From positions 1-64,000 of the forward strand of contig CAZESB010000003.1 of assembly GCA_964515115.1 (NCBI GenBank): 64,000 bases of DNA, written 5' to 3'. Under the pieces are notes generated by a model. That model was not told the DNA's origin, ran no database searches, and saw nothing but the letters and a program-made list of their open reading frames with translations. Below, piece after piece: positions 39,267 to 48,414 of this stretch. Every line of letters begins with the position of its first letter. Position 1 is the first letter of the stretch. The position numbers and the translations under genes are program-made. Source of the DNA: UBA1370 sp964515115. Lineage in GTDB: Bacteria > Patescibacteriota > Microgenomatia > UBA1400 > PJMF01.

Positions 39267-40967
39267 TTAATTTTCTATTTGAAAAATGGTGTAATTGGAC
39301 GTGGTTTTAATTGAGGTGAAAAGTCGGTTGAATTTTTCCGGGTCGGCACCATGTTGTTCTATTTCTCTTGGCCCGATGGCAATGTAAGTCACTTGATATT
39401 TAGCAAATAAATCAAGTGAAGTCTCGGGCGAGCGCATCATTTGAGCATGATCGGTCATGGTTTTATCGACGTCATAGCCGTGTGATGCTAGCCAACCGGG
39501 ATAAGCCAACACAGTTTGCCGACCAGTGAGATTATAGGCCCAGTTGTTGGAAACGGTGCTGGTTAACCAAACGCTATCTTTTGGGGTGTGGTTTTTGACC
39601 CAAGCGGTTAGCGCCAGCTCTTCTGCTGAGTACATCAAGTAGTGATGCCTGGAAAATTGTAGATTTTTGAGCAGTTCCAGCGAGCCGGAAAAAATACAGG
39701 ATAAAAAAATTAGTGCCGCAACTAATTTTGGCAACACCCCTGGTTTTTCCCAGATTTTTTGGATGGCAATGGCTGTTGCTGCCACTATGCCCACTGCCGA
39801 CCAAGCCAATAGCTTCATGTTGTCCCAGATCCAGGGTTGGAATTGCCAAATATTAGCGCTTAAGAAAATCAAGAAAAAGGGCAAAACTATTTTAGTGGTT
39901 GCTTGATGGGTTGCTTGCTTGGTTTTAAATAAAATTAATAAGCCTAAAATTCCCAGTATCGGCACGAATCCCCAATTGACCAGCCAGTAAATGAGCAGCG
40001 GATAATTTGACTCAGCGGACATAAAACCCGGGTTGAGAGTGATGAAACTGCTTTTGTTTTCTACACTCCCAGCCAGGAAAACAACCAGCAACACCAAGGC
40101 AATGATAAGAGCACCGCTACCGACAGCCAGCCACTCTCCCGAAGCTCTCAAGGCACGACTCAATTTCTGCCGAAGGTTTTTACCTCGCCAATTTTCTACT
40201 AGCTGAAAAACAAACCAGGAGAGCAAGATAATGGCAGCAGCCAAAGCCGCGTGGGGATGAATGATTGGGGAGATACCAATAATAATAGTCGCAGTGGCCA
40301 GCAATAGCCCACGATATCGCTCATTGACTTTTTTCTTCAGCACCAACAAAAACAACACAATTGCCAACGCTCCCAGCACCAAGGGAAAACCTACAGTAAA
40401 AGCTCTTTGCGGATAAATCATGCTGGTAAGAAAAGACATAAAATGAATACCTTTTTCCTGCATGTCAGTGTATTCTTGCAGAGGAAAAAGCGCTGCTCTC
40501 CATTTATCAGTGCTCTTGGCAAGATCAGCAAAATAATAAATAAATCCCCAGCCGCCATTGAGCAAATACAAAAGCGAAGCCATCACTGCCATTTTTTGAG
40601 ATTTCAGCAAAATTTTAAAAAATAAAAACAAAACCAGCACTATCAAGATCGAAAAAATATAACTGGGGATAATAAAGGCAGCAAAAAAAGGCACGCCCAG
40701 TTTCAGCAAAATAGCTGCCAGCCAGCCTGTTAAGGGTGGGTAGGAAATTTGGCTGTGGATCATGAGGGGATTTTCCGACAACCAGAGCGATCGTTCGGCA
40801 AAAGCAGAACCGATAGTAAAATGTAGTGCCCAGTCTGCCCAAATATTACCTTGACGCATAAAAAAATTGCCGGCTTCATCAAACTGGCCGACATTCAGCC
40901 AGAAATAGGAAAAATAAACCAGAAAAAACAGCAGCAAAATTCGGCTGCTACTCTTCAAGTAAGGCAT
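39267..40967 (-). CDS. GT-C-like multispan glycosyltransferase candidate
   Basis: A 566-aa protein with about twelve hydrophobic helices, starting LKSSSRILLLFFLVYFSYFWLNVG. The first outer loop contains DWALHFTIGSAFAERSLW and ends ISYPPLTGWLAAILL, the acidic loop and YPP motif seen in PMT/ArnT-like GT-C enzymes. A C-terminal soluble part (AWVKNHTPKDSVWLTSTVSNNWAYNLTGRQ) also fits that fold. It overlaps the upstream lipoprotein gene by 20 bases. The donor lipid and acceptor are unknown. Confidence 0.65.
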   Translation of the reverse strand: MPYLKSSSRILLLFFLVYFSYFWLNVGQFDEAGNFFMRQGNIWADWALHFTIGSAFAERSLWLSENPLMIHSQISYPPLTGWLAAILLKLGVPFFAAFIIPSYIFSILIVLVLFLFFKILLKSQKMAVMASLLYLLNGGWGFIYYFADLAKSTDKWRAALFPLQEYTDMQEKGIHFMSFLTSMIYPQRAFTVGFPLVLGALAIVLFLLVLKKKVNERYRGLLLATATIIIGISPIIHPHAALAAAIILLSWFVFQLVENWRGKNLRQKLSRALRASGEWLAVGSGALIIALVLLVVFLAGSVENKSSFITLNPGFMSAESNYPLLIYWLVNWGFVPILGILGLLILFKTKQATHQATTKIVLPFFLIFLSANIWQFQPWIWDNMKLLAWSAVGIVAATAIAIQKIWEKPGVLPKLVAALIFLSCIFSGSLELLKNLQFSRHHYLMYSAEELALTAWVKNHTPKDSVWLTSTVSNNWAYNLTGRQTVLAYPGWLASHGYDVDKTMTDHAQMMRSPETSLDLFAKYQVTYIAIGPREIEQHGADPEKFNRLFTSIKTTSNYTIFQIEN

Positions 40968-41820
40968 AGTCTTGGCTCACCCAACCTGTTTGGTTGTGGA
41001 AATTAATTTTCAACCAGCCGGCGTTGGTTTCGTTTAAATATTGATACCACGTACCGACAGGAGCAAAACCCAGTTCTCTGCCTGATAAGCCGGCCGCGTC
41101 CCTCACCCGCAAAACTTCCTGGCCGTTATGAAAAAAACCGGTTTTTTGGATTTGCACCCTGGGACCAGTGATGGTCGCTGAGGCAGTAGCCGTGGCGCTA
41201 GCTGTCGCTTCTCTTTCCGGAACTGCATTGTTTCTTTCACCCACTTCAGTGGGGTTGAGCTGCTTTGCCAGCTTGACACTCACTAGCAGCCGGAAACCGG
41301 CCGGCACATCCAAAGTGTGCTGCTGGACTTCATAGGAAGGCAGCATAATTTCCAGCTCGTGTCTACCTGGCTGGATATCTTGGAAAATAAAAGGGGCAAA
41401 TTCTTTTTCCCCTTCTCCCAGCCTAATAATAGCTCCGTCAGGAATAGTTACCACCGAAACCTCGGCAGTATTGTTGGACCGGATCGGCTCCATTTCAAAA
41501 ATAACTCCACCGCTGTACTCTATTCGAGTGCTGGGATTCCAGGTCACTACCGTCAGTGAGCCAGGATGGAGTTTCACAGTGGTTTCGTACGGGACGTACT
41601 CAGGATCATCAGGTTGAATTTTTAGAGCGTAAGTACCCGGGGAAAGATTTTGATTGAGCGTTGGGGTTTTATCCAGGTAATTGTCATTAAGATAAACAGT
41701 GCTCTCAACGCCATTGGTGACGACGCGGATACCCGATTTCTCGGGTTTAGCGAGAGGAACACAGGCGGCCACCAACACCGCCGCTCCGATCAGCAGTCCC
41801 AGAGCGAGCACTTTCTTCAT
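40948..41820 (-). CDS. lipoprotein with PEGA domains and SH3-like domain
   Basis: A 290-aa protein with a lipoprotein signal peptide (KKVLALGLLIGAAVLVAAC, lipobox VAAC). Two PEGA-type beta domains follow (GVESTVYLNDNYLDKTP...LSPGTYALKIQ; TIPDGAIIRL...DIQPGRHELEI). A low-complexity linker ATASATATASATITG leads to a bacterial SH3 domain (VLRVRDAAGLSGRELGFAPVGTWYQYLNET...GWVSQDYALL). Such domains bind carbohydrate or wall polymers, so a wall-attached surface lipoprotein is likely. It overlaps the GT-C gene, suggesting a common operon. Confidence 0.85.
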   Translation of the reverse strand: MKKVLALGLLIGAAVLVAACVPLAKPEKSGIRVVTNGVESTVYLNDNYLDKTPTLNQNLSPGTYALKIQPDDPEYVPYETTVKLHPGSLTVVTWNPSTRIEYSGGVIFEMEPIRSNNTAEVSVVTIPDGAIIRLGEGEKEFAPFIFQDIQPGRHELEIMLPSYEVQQHTLDVPAGFRLLVSVKLAKQLNPTEVGERNNAVPEREATASATATASATITGPRVQIQKTGFFHNGQEVLRVRDAAGLSGRELGFAPVGTWYQYLNETNAGWLKINFHNQTGWVSQDYALLEE

Positions 41821-41838
41821 ACTGCTAGTTTATCACGA

Positions 41839-44286
41839 CTAACTCACCAGCCGGCTCAAGGACTTGGGAGGTTTGGTCAGAGCCTGTCGCAAAGCTTCTG
41901 AAACATGAGCCACACCAATGAACTTGATTTCATTTTTTACTGCGTCTGGCAACTCGGTCAGATCACGTAGATTTTCTTCAGGTATTAAAACAATTTTGCT
42001 GCCTGCCCGGTGAGCGGCGATACTCTTTTCTTTCAAACCACCAATTCTCAGCACCCTACCCCGCAAGGTCACTTCGCCGGTCATAGCCACGTCTTTCTTA
42101 ACCGGAATATTGGTAAAGGCTGAAACAATAGCGGCGGTAATAGTCACACCCGCTGACGGACCGTCTTTAGGCACCGCTCCTTCTGGCACGTGAATATGAA
42201 CATCTGTCTTTTTAAGCACTTCTTTGTCTATGCCAAGAGTATCGGCGTTGGATTTAACATAAGTCAGAGCTGCCTGGGCAGATTCTTTCATCACTTCACC
42301 TAGTTTGCCGGTCAGTTTAATCTCGCCCTTGCCAGGAGTGAGGGCTACTTCAATAAACAAGACATCTCCACCGACGCTGGTAAAAGCCAGACCGGTAGCT
42401 TGACCAATAATGTCCTGTTCCTCAGCCAAAGTGACGTCGTACTTGGCTGGACCAAGGTAGTCTTCCAGTTTGTTTTTGGAAATAGTGATACTTTCTACAG
42501 CTTGAGATTTTTTGTTCTGGTGAGCGGCAATTAATTCCCTGGCGGCTTTGCGCATAATTTTACTCAGTGTTCGCTCCAGACCTCTCACACCAGCTTCTTT
42601 GGTGTAAAGCTCAATGATGGTTTTGATCACTGAGTCGGAAATTTCCACCTGGCCGCTACTGAGGTTATTGGCTGCGGTCACTTTAGGCAGCAAATGTTCC
42701 TTGGCGATGTGGAATTTTTCCTCGTGGGTGTAACCGGAGTACTGGATGATTTCCAAACGGTCCAAAAGGGCGGGCGGAATAGTATCCAGCCGGTTGGCGG
42801 TAGTAATGAAAATTACTTGAGAGAGGTCGAAGGGTAAGTCCAGGTAGTGATCTTCAAACTTGTTGTTTTGTTCCGGATCGAGAGCTTCGAGCAGAGCTGC
42901 TGAGGGATCGCCTTTGTAATCGCCACCAATTTTATCGACTTCGTCAAGCATAAAAACTGGATTTTTAGTGCCGGCATTTTTAATACCGTTGATGATTTTT
43001 CCTGCCATAGCGCCGACGTAGGTGCGCCGGTGACCACGTATCTCCGCCTCGTCTTTGATGCCTCCCAGAGAAATTTTGACAAATTCCCGACCCAGTGATT
43101 CAGCGATGGCTTTACCGATACTGGTTTTACCCACGCCTGGTGGCCCGACAAAACACAAAATGGTTGGCAAGCTGGTTTTTTCGATCACCTTACCTTGGGT
43201 AATTTCATCGATTTGTTTTTGCTGACCCAACTGCATCACCGCGATGTATTCAAGAATGCGGTCTTTAACTTCCTCAAGGCCGTAATGATTTTTTTCCAGT
43301 ACTTTCTGGGCACGCTCGAGTTTGACGTTACCCTCGCTCACCTTATTCCAAGGCAGCTCAAAAATAGTATCAAGCCACGAACGGATATAACCCGCCTCAG
43401 GATTGTTAACGGACATTTGCCTCAAGCGCTTAATCTCTTTTTTGATTTTGCTCCTAGTATCTTTGCTCAGCACCAAGCTTTTCAGGCGTTTTTCGTAATC
43501 GCCAACCACTTCTTCGTCATCGTCAATCTCGCCCAGTTCACGCTGAATTGTCCTCAGTCTTTCGCGCAGAATGTTTTCGCGCATGTGTTTGTCGAATTTT
43601 TCCTGAGTCTTGTGAACCACGTCTTTTTCAATTTCCAATACTTTCATTTCGTGAGCCAGATGCTTGATCACCAACTTCATTCGCTCTTTGACATCAGTCA
43701 ACTCCAGCAAAGTTTGTTTTTCAGGGGTTTGGATGTTGAGAGTGCTGGCAATTTGGTCCACCAGCTCGCCGTGAGTGACTCCACCCATCAGTTTCATAAA
43801 GTTGAGAAATTCTACCGGCTTACCCATATGCACAGCCTTACGAAACTCTTTTTGCAAATGAGCTACCATAGCAGCCATTTCTTCATCGTCTTCGCTGATG
43901 GGGTTGAGTCTTTCAATTTCAGCAGAAAACATGGGTTTGGTTTCAATAAAATTCAAGATTTTCACCCGTCCCAGGCCTCTGACCAGAGCATTGATGCTGT
44001 CTTCTGTTTTGAGAGTTTTTTCAATTACCGCCAAGGTGCCAACTTGATACAAGTCGGAGGGTGTGGGCTCGTCAATTTTGGCGTCACGTTGAGTCACCAG
44101 TACCACTTGTTTTTTGGTGCCGTTGGCGGCTTTGAGAGCGTTGAGGGAAACTTTTCTGCCGAAAGTCAGCACTGATTCAGTACTAGGGAAAAGCACTCCT
44201 TCCCGGATAGGAATAACCGGCAAAACTTTGTTTCTGTTAGGTCTTTCATTAATCAGTCTGATGTCTTTGGGTCTATCAGTAGTCAT
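41839..44286 (-). CDS. lon: ATP-dependent protease La (Lon)
   Basis: 815 aa, normal length. Order: N-terminal substrate domain (LPVIPIREGVLFPSTESVLTF), AAA+ with Walker A GPPGVGKTSIGKAIA and Walker B PVFMLDEVDKI, sensor region, and protease domain with catalytic Ser in PKDGPSAGVTI and Lys in LKEKSIAAHRAG. It has its own promoter placed 8 bases before the ATG and no Shine-Dalgarno, so it is probably translated from a leaderless mRNA. Confidence 0.98.
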   Translation of the reverse strand: MTTDRPKDIRLINERPNRNKVLPVIPIREGVLFPSTESVLTFGRKVSLNALKAANGTKKQVVLVTQRDAKIDEPTPSDLYQVGTLAVIEKTLKTEDSINALVRGLGRVKILNFIETKPMFSAEIERLNPISEDDEEMAAMVAHLQKEFRKAVHMGKPVEFLNFMKLMGGVTHGELVDQIASTLNIQTPEKQTLLELTDVKERMKLVIKHLAHEMKVLEIEKDVVHKTQEKFDKHMRENILRERLRTIQRELGEIDDDEEVVGDYEKRLKSLVLSKDTRSKIKKEIKRLRQMSVNNPEAGYIRSWLDTIFELPWNKVSEGNVKLERAQKVLEKNHYGLEEVKDRILEYIAVMQLGQQKQIDEITQGKVIEKTSLPTILCFVGPPGVGKTSIGKAIAESLGREFVKISLGGIKDEAEIRGHRRTYVGAMAGKIINGIKNAGTKNPVFMLDEVDKIGGDYKGDPSAALLEALDPEQNNKFEDHYLDLPFDLSQVIFITTANRLDTIPPALLDRLEIIQYSGYTHEEKFHIAKEHLLPKVTAANNLSSGQVEISDSVIKTIIELYTKEAGVRGLERTLSKIMRKAARELIAAHQNKKSQAVESITISKNKLEDYLGPAKYDVTLAEEQDIIGQATGLAFTSVGGDVLFIEVALTPGKGEIKLTGKLGEVMKESAQAALTYVKSNADTLGIDKEVLKKTDVHIHVPEGAVPKDGPSAGVTITAAIVSAFTNIPVKKDVAMTGEVTLRGRVLRIGGLKEKSIAAHRAGSKIVLIPEENLRDLTELPDAVKNEIKFIGVAHVSEALRQALTKPPKSLSRLVS

Positions 44287-44294
44287 AAATTAGC

Positions 44295-44323
44295 ATTCTA
44301 AATGGTTGTCTGCTAAAGCGCAA
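44295..44323 (-). promoter_or_regulatory. promoter of lon, leaderless configuration
   Basis: Minus strand -35 TTGCGC (44318-44323), 17-base spacer, -10 TAGAAT (44295-44300), eight bases (GCTAATTT), then the lon ATG. Confidence 0.7.
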
Positions 44324-44375
44324 GGGTTAATCATGATAGTGTGTGGGTAGAAAAAGAGGGGTTATTTAGTAGATG

Positions 44376-44449
44376 TGGGTGACAATGGATTCGAACCATT
44401 GACCTCAGTCTTATCAGGACTGCGCTCTAACCAACTGAGCTAGTCACCC
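44376..44449 (-). tRNA. tRNA-Ile (anticodon GAT)
   Basis: A 74-base cloverleaf: acceptor GGGTGAC/GTCACCC, anticodon stem CAGTC/GACTG with loop CTGATAA (GAT), T arm CAATGG-TTCGAAT-CCATTG region, discriminator A. In many bacteria this tRNA sits in the 16S-23S spacer; here it stands alone between clpB and lon. Confidence 0.96.
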
Positions 44450-44511
44450 ATCTTCCTGAGAGGGTTATTGTAACATAAGCAGGCGGGAAAATTGCCGCGA
44501 ATTGGATTATA

Positions 44512-47076
44512 TCACGCCTTATTTAAAACAATCTGGCCGTTTTTCGTCACAGCTTTGACTTTTTCGCCTGCCTCAATTTTACCTTCAATAATCAGCATGG
44601 AAAGTTGGTCCAGAATAGTATTTTGGATCAGTCGTTTAAGTGGTCTGGCGCCAAAAACCGGATCGAAACCCTGTTTGGCCAGTTCCGCGGCGGCTTCTGC
44701 TGATATTTCGATGGTAATATTTTTGTCCGCCAACCTTTTTTGCACCTCCGCGATTTGCAGTTTAACAATCTGGCCAATTTCTGTTTCTGAAAGTGGGTCA
44801 AAAATGATGATGTCGTCGAGACGATTGAGGAATTCAGGACGGAATTTTTGGTTGAGAATTTGCTGAACCGCCTCCTCTACCGCCTGCTGATCACCTTGGA
44901 GTTCCTGAATTCTGTCGCTACCAAGATTGGAAGTCATGATGATGACAGTATTCTTGAAATCTACTGTCCTGCCTTTGCTGTCTGTTAGTCTGCCTTCGTC
45001 AAGAATTTGCAGCAGGGTATTGAAAACTTCTGGGTGGGCTTTTTCAATTTCATCAAAAAGAACCACGCTGTATGGTCGGCGCCGGACCGCTTCGGTGAGC
45101 TGGCCGCCCTCTTCGTAGCCGATGTAACCAGGAGGAGCGCCAATCAGTCTGGCAACAGCGTGGCGTTCCATGTACTCGCTCATATCAAGGCGAATGATGG
45201 CGTCTTCGTTGTTGAAAAGAAATTCAGCCAGAGCTTTGGCTAGCTCTGTTTTACCAACCCCGGTGGGGCCGAGGAACATAAACGAACCAATCGGTCGGCC
45301 CGCCTCATTAATCCCTGCCCGACTGCGCCTTACCGCGTTGGCAACAGCTTCCACCGCCTGGCGCTGACCAATCAAGCGCGCGCCGATCTCCTCTTCCATC
45401 TTGGCGAGTTTTTCACTTTCCTCCATCAGCATTTTTTCTGTGGGAATCCCCGTCCAGCGGGCAATCACTCTAGCAATATCCTCCTCTGTCACCTCTTCTT
45501 TGAGAATTTGTTGATGTTGTTGCACTTTTTCCAGTTCTTGCTGGAGTTCGTCTAGGCGTTTTTTGGCATTGGGAATTTCGCCGTAATTTATTTCTGCCGC
45601 CCTCTGCAGATCGAGATTGCGCTCAGCTTGAGCCGCTTCTTCTTTAAGATCATCCAGTTTTTGATTTAAAGACTTGATTTCGTCAATAACCTGCTTTTCA
45701 TTCTGCCACTGCAGCTCCAGTTGCGAGTACTGCTCTCCCAGGTCGGAAAGCTCTTTTTCCAAATTGCTCAGCCTAGACTTGGACTGCTGATCCGTTTCTT
45801 TTTTCAGAGCTTGCTTTTCAATTTCCAGTTGTCGCAGGCGCCTTTCCAACTGATCGAGCTCAGTGGGCTTGCTGTCGAGCTCAATTTTAATAGCGGAAGC
45901 AGCCTCATCCATCAGATCGATGGCTTTGTCAGGTAGAAATCGGTCAGGTAGGTAGCGGTCTGAAAGCTTGGCTGCAGCTACCAAGGCGTTATCTCTAATC
46001 CTCACGCCGTGGTGAGCTTCATATTTTTCTTTAATACCTCTGAGAATAGAAATAGTGTCGTCCACACTCGGCTCGTTGACCATCACTGGCTGGAAGCGGC
46101 GCTCGAGAGCAGCGTCTTTTTCCACATACTGGCGATATTCCTTTAGAGTGGTGGCGCCGACAGTGCGTAAACTGCCACGAGCCAGAGCCGGCTTAAGCAG
46201 ATTGCCAGCATCAGTAGAGCCTTCTGCTGCTCCCGCGCCGACAATAGTGTGCAGCTCATCGATAAAGAGAATGATTTGCCCCTCCGCTGCTTCGATTTCC
46301 TGAATCACTGCTTTGAGTCTGTCTTCAAACTCACCGCGGTACTTGGCTCCAGCCACCAAACTGCCCATGTCCAAGGAGAGGATTTTTTTCTGGCGCAGTT
46401 GGTCGGGCACGTCGTTTTCAATAATTTTCCTGGCCAAGCCCTCGACGATAGCGGTTTTGCCAACTCCTGGCTCACCTACCAGCACCGGGTTGTTTTTGGT
46501 ACGGCGAGACAGAATTTGCATAATGCGGCGGATTTCCTGGTCCCTACCAATGACGGGGTCGATCTTGCCGTCGGCGGCCAATTGAGTAAAATCGATAGTG
46601 TATTTTTCCAGAGCTTGAAACTTACCTTCAGGATCGCGGTCGGTGACTTTTTGTTTGCCTCTCAAATTTTTAAGAGCGCTTTTGACTTCTTTGACTGAAG
46701 TATTGAAAATTTCGCCGATTTCTTTTTGTTGCAACAAGCCCAAAAATAAATGCTCGGTGCTGATGAACTCGTCTTGCATTTGCCCGGCTTCTTTTTCGGC
46801 GGTGTCGAAGACTGTTTTTAAAGCTGAAGAGAGATAAGCCTGGGTGGGTCCGGATACAGTCGGTTTTTGGCTCAGTTTTTCTTGCAGGGCGCCGGCAATT
46901 GCTTGAGGGTCTTTGTTTAGCTTTTGCAAAAGCACCGGCACGATCCCATCCGGCTGATTGGCTAAGACAACTGCCAGATGCAGCGGCTCAATTTCCGGGT
47001 GGGAAAGTTTACCGGCTAGTTGCATTGCTCCTTGCAGGGCTTCTGCTGATTTGGTGGTGAGCTTATTCATGTCCAT
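44512..47076 (-). CDS. clpB: disaggregase ClpB
   Basis: A Hsp100 AAA+ chaperone, 854 aa from ATG at 47076, chosen because AAGGAG lies 6 bases before it; the frame extends five codons upstream to a TTG. Clp N domain, AAA-1 Walker A GEPGVGKTAIVEGLA, the ~120-residue coiled-coil M domain (KQALKKETDQQSKSRLSNLE...), AAA-2 Walker A GPTGVGKTELAKALAEF, and the C-terminal D2 small domain (FGARPLKRLIQNTI). No ClpP-binding IGF loop is expected or seen. It works with DnaK in protein disaggregation. Confidence 0.97.
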   Translation of the reverse strand: MDMNKLTTKSAEALQGAMQLAGKLSHPEIEPLHLAVVLANQPDGIVPVLLQKLNKDPQAIAGALQEKLSQKPTVSGPTQAYLSSALKTVFDTAEKEAGQMQDEFISTEHLFLGLLQQKEIGEIFNTSVKEVKSALKNLRGKQKVTDRDPEGKFQALEKYTIDFTQLAADGKIDPVIGRDQEIRRIMQILSRRTKNNPVLVGEPGVGKTAIVEGLARKIIENDVPDQLRQKKILSLDMGSLVAGAKYRGEFEDRLKAVIQEIEAAEGQIILFIDELHTIVGAGAAEGSTDAGNLLKPALARGSLRTVGATTLKEYRQYVEKDAALERRFQPVMVNEPSVDDTISILRGIKEKYEAHHGVRIRDNALVAAAKLSDRYLPDRFLPDKAIDLMDEAASAIKIELDSKPTELDQLERRLRQLEIEKQALKKETDQQSKSRLSNLEKELSDLGEQYSQLELQWQNEKQVIDEIKSLNQKLDDLKEEAAQAERNLDLQRAAEINYGEIPNAKKRLDELQQELEKVQQHQQILKEEVTEEDIARVIARWTGIPTEKMLMEESEKLAKMEEEIGARLIGQRQAVEAVANAVRRSRAGINEAGRPIGSFMFLGPTGVGKTELAKALAEFLFNNEDAIIRLDMSEYMERHAVARLIGAPPGYIGYEEGGQLTEAVRRRPYSVVLFDEIEKAHPEVFNTLLQILDEGRLTDSKGRTVDFKNTVIIMTSNLGSDRIQELQGDQQAVEEAVQQILNQKFRPEFLNRLDDIIIFDPLSETEIGQIVKLQIAEVQKRLADKNITIEISAEAAAELAKQGFDPVFGARPLKRLIQNTILDQLSMLIIEGKIEAGEKVKAVTKNGQIVLNKA

Positions 47077-47162
47077 ACAGTACTCCTTCAAAATGTTAAG
47101 TTAAAATTTTGGTGAATATTAAGCATATTTTAACCAGCAATGCTTTAGCTGTGAAGTAGTAA

Positions 47163-47189
47163 TTAGCAGACAAGAAAAAAGACTGCTAA
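47163..47189. repeat. 27-base stem-loop related to that at 7369
   Basis: Arms TTAGCAGAC and GACTGCTAA around a 9-base A-rich loop. Arm sequences, arm length and loop length match 7369-7395 with one arm mismatch. On the minus strand the loop reads TTTTTTCTT. It lies between the 16S trailer and clpB and could end the 16S transcript. Confidence 0.45.
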
Positions 47190-47331
47190 ATTGCGGCTGA
47201 AATTTTTTTGGTTGATGTATCAAGGAAAAATGATGTATAAAGATATATTTTGATATAGAAAATAACATTAAACTAGCTTGCTGGCTTGGCCAGTTTTTGC
47301 TGAAATTAACAAAAGCTTGGAAAATATTTTT

Positions 47332-47365
47332 AGTGAAATCTGACACAAACATGGTGGTAGAGCCG
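47332..47365 (-). other. 3' arm of the pre-16S processing stalk
   Basis: The trailer sequence is complementary to the 16S leader at 50969-51003: TCTACCACCATGTTT and TGTCAGA in the trailer RNA pair with their complements in the leader, over about 33 positions with a few mismatches. Together they would close a long helix around the whole pre-16S RNA, the normal RNase III substrate. Confidence 0.8.
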
Positions 47366-47366
47366 A

Positions 47367-47381
47367 TCCGCTTCCGGCGGA
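47367..47381. repeat. palindrome family copy 3 (imperfect)
   Basis: TCCGCT-TCC-GGCGGA, one mismatch from a perfect palindrome, next to the 16S stalk arm. Confidence 0.4.
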
Positions 47382-47527
47382 CACGGCCCGGGTATGATTG
47401 CCACGGGATTTTAAGATTTGTTTCGCGGTCATTACTGGCCGCGGGAAACAGGAGGTCGTGATTGCTCCTACCCATCTCCTTAGAAAGGAGGTGATCCATC
47501 CGCACCTTCCAGTACGGATACCTTGTT

Positions 47528-48414
47528 CATGGTGTTCCATCTATTTCTAGTGGCATGGACTATCTCTTCATCCTTCTTCCAAAAGAAGGAGTTGGCGTAT
47601 TATTAGAGTTGTGCAAATAGCACATACTCCAATCTCTTCCAAAAGGAATCAGTCTCTACGGGGTCAAAGCGGCTAACTTGTATTGCATACAAGGTAAACA
47701 GTAAGGCTTGATTAAGTTGTAAAGCTTGTATGAGCTGGATAAAGGAAATAATAGCTGCAGACCCTTACTATCTTTAATTAGACTGGTGTCTAAATTAAAA
47801 TTTCGTTGTAAGGTGGTTTGCAATAGAGAATTTCCTTCTTGTCCAAATGCATAAGAGCTTATTCTTAAACCCTCGTATCGAGGGTAGCCATTACCATCGT
47901 CAAAAAACCAAATTGCTAGACTGAGAGGGTTGGTAAGTATAGTAGATATATTCTCAGGAATAATTTTATGATTATTGACATAAAATACTCTACGAATATC
48001 CATTAGATCCGGGTGACTGATGGTCCGAAAGTACCATGATTTGTTAAATGCATCGTGTCTCGGTCTAGTCAAAACCCAGTCTCTAAAGAATTTATACTTC
48101 CATTCCACATACTCAAAATGAGATTTCTTATGCCTCACTTGTAGTCGAGCTGCTTTTCCAGAAGTAGATGTTATTAGACATCCATCTCCCAATATTGTTC
48201 CAATTACTACTAAGTGTTGTAATTTTGAAAGCTTGAGAGATTGTTTCAACAACTTTAGCTCTCTGGTATTTGTTGGATGTTTAGCCACTTGACTTCCCTC
48301 GCGGTTGCCATATTGTGGCAAACTTTTCTTGCAAAAAGCTTGCACAACTTAGGTTTCCCCGATTTTAGCCAAGTTTGTCAGGACCGTTACCAGTCCAGGT
48401 CGCCTCCAAATTGG
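47528..48414 (-). mobile_element. group I intron in 16S helix 44 / 1492-1500 region
   Basis: It interrupts the universal AAGTCGT|AACAAGG site (about E. coli 1498/1499), next to decoding bases A1492/A1493. Rejoining the flanks restores the exact consensus. Group I features: the 5' exon ends in U, and GTCGT can pair with the intron GGCGAC (48399-48404) giving the P1 helix with the expected U.G wobble. The intron ends in G directly before AACAAGG. P7-like segments AGAGACT and AAGAGATAGTCC lie near the 3' end. It encodes a LAGLIDADG protein. Self-splicing is inferred. Confidence 0.88.
47656..48345 (-). CDS. LAGLIDADG homing endonuclease, two motifs
   Basis: A 229-aa intron-encoded endonuclease. 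Motif 1 VVIGTILGDGCL (about residues 46-57) and motif 2 LAIWFFDDGNG (143-153) each carry the acidic catalytic residue, so it would act as a monomer. It resembles the LAGLIDADG_2 type found in organellar and CPR rRNA introns. The frame begins with GTG at 48345 and no Shine-Dalgarno is visible. It would cut intron-less 16S genes at the insertion site and spread the intron. Confidence 0.9.
   Translation of the reverse strand: MQAFCKKSLPQYGNREGSQVAKHPTNTRELKLLKQSLKLSKLQHLVVIGTILGDGCLITSTSGKAARLQVRHKKSHFEYVEWKYKFFRDWVLTRPRHDAFNKSWYFRTISHPDLMDIRRVFYVNNHKIIPENISTILTNPLSLAIWFFDDGNGYPRYEGLRISSYAFGQEGNSLLQTTLQRNFNLDTSLIKDSKGLQLLFPLSSSYKLYNLIKPYCLPCMQYKLAALTP

Noticed and set aside
43195..44175. 326-aa plus-strand ORF opposite lon, and similar long antisense ORFs (e.g. 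3317-3829, 9924-10523)
   Set aside because: They are mirror frames of clearly identified genes with full sets of motifs on the other strand.
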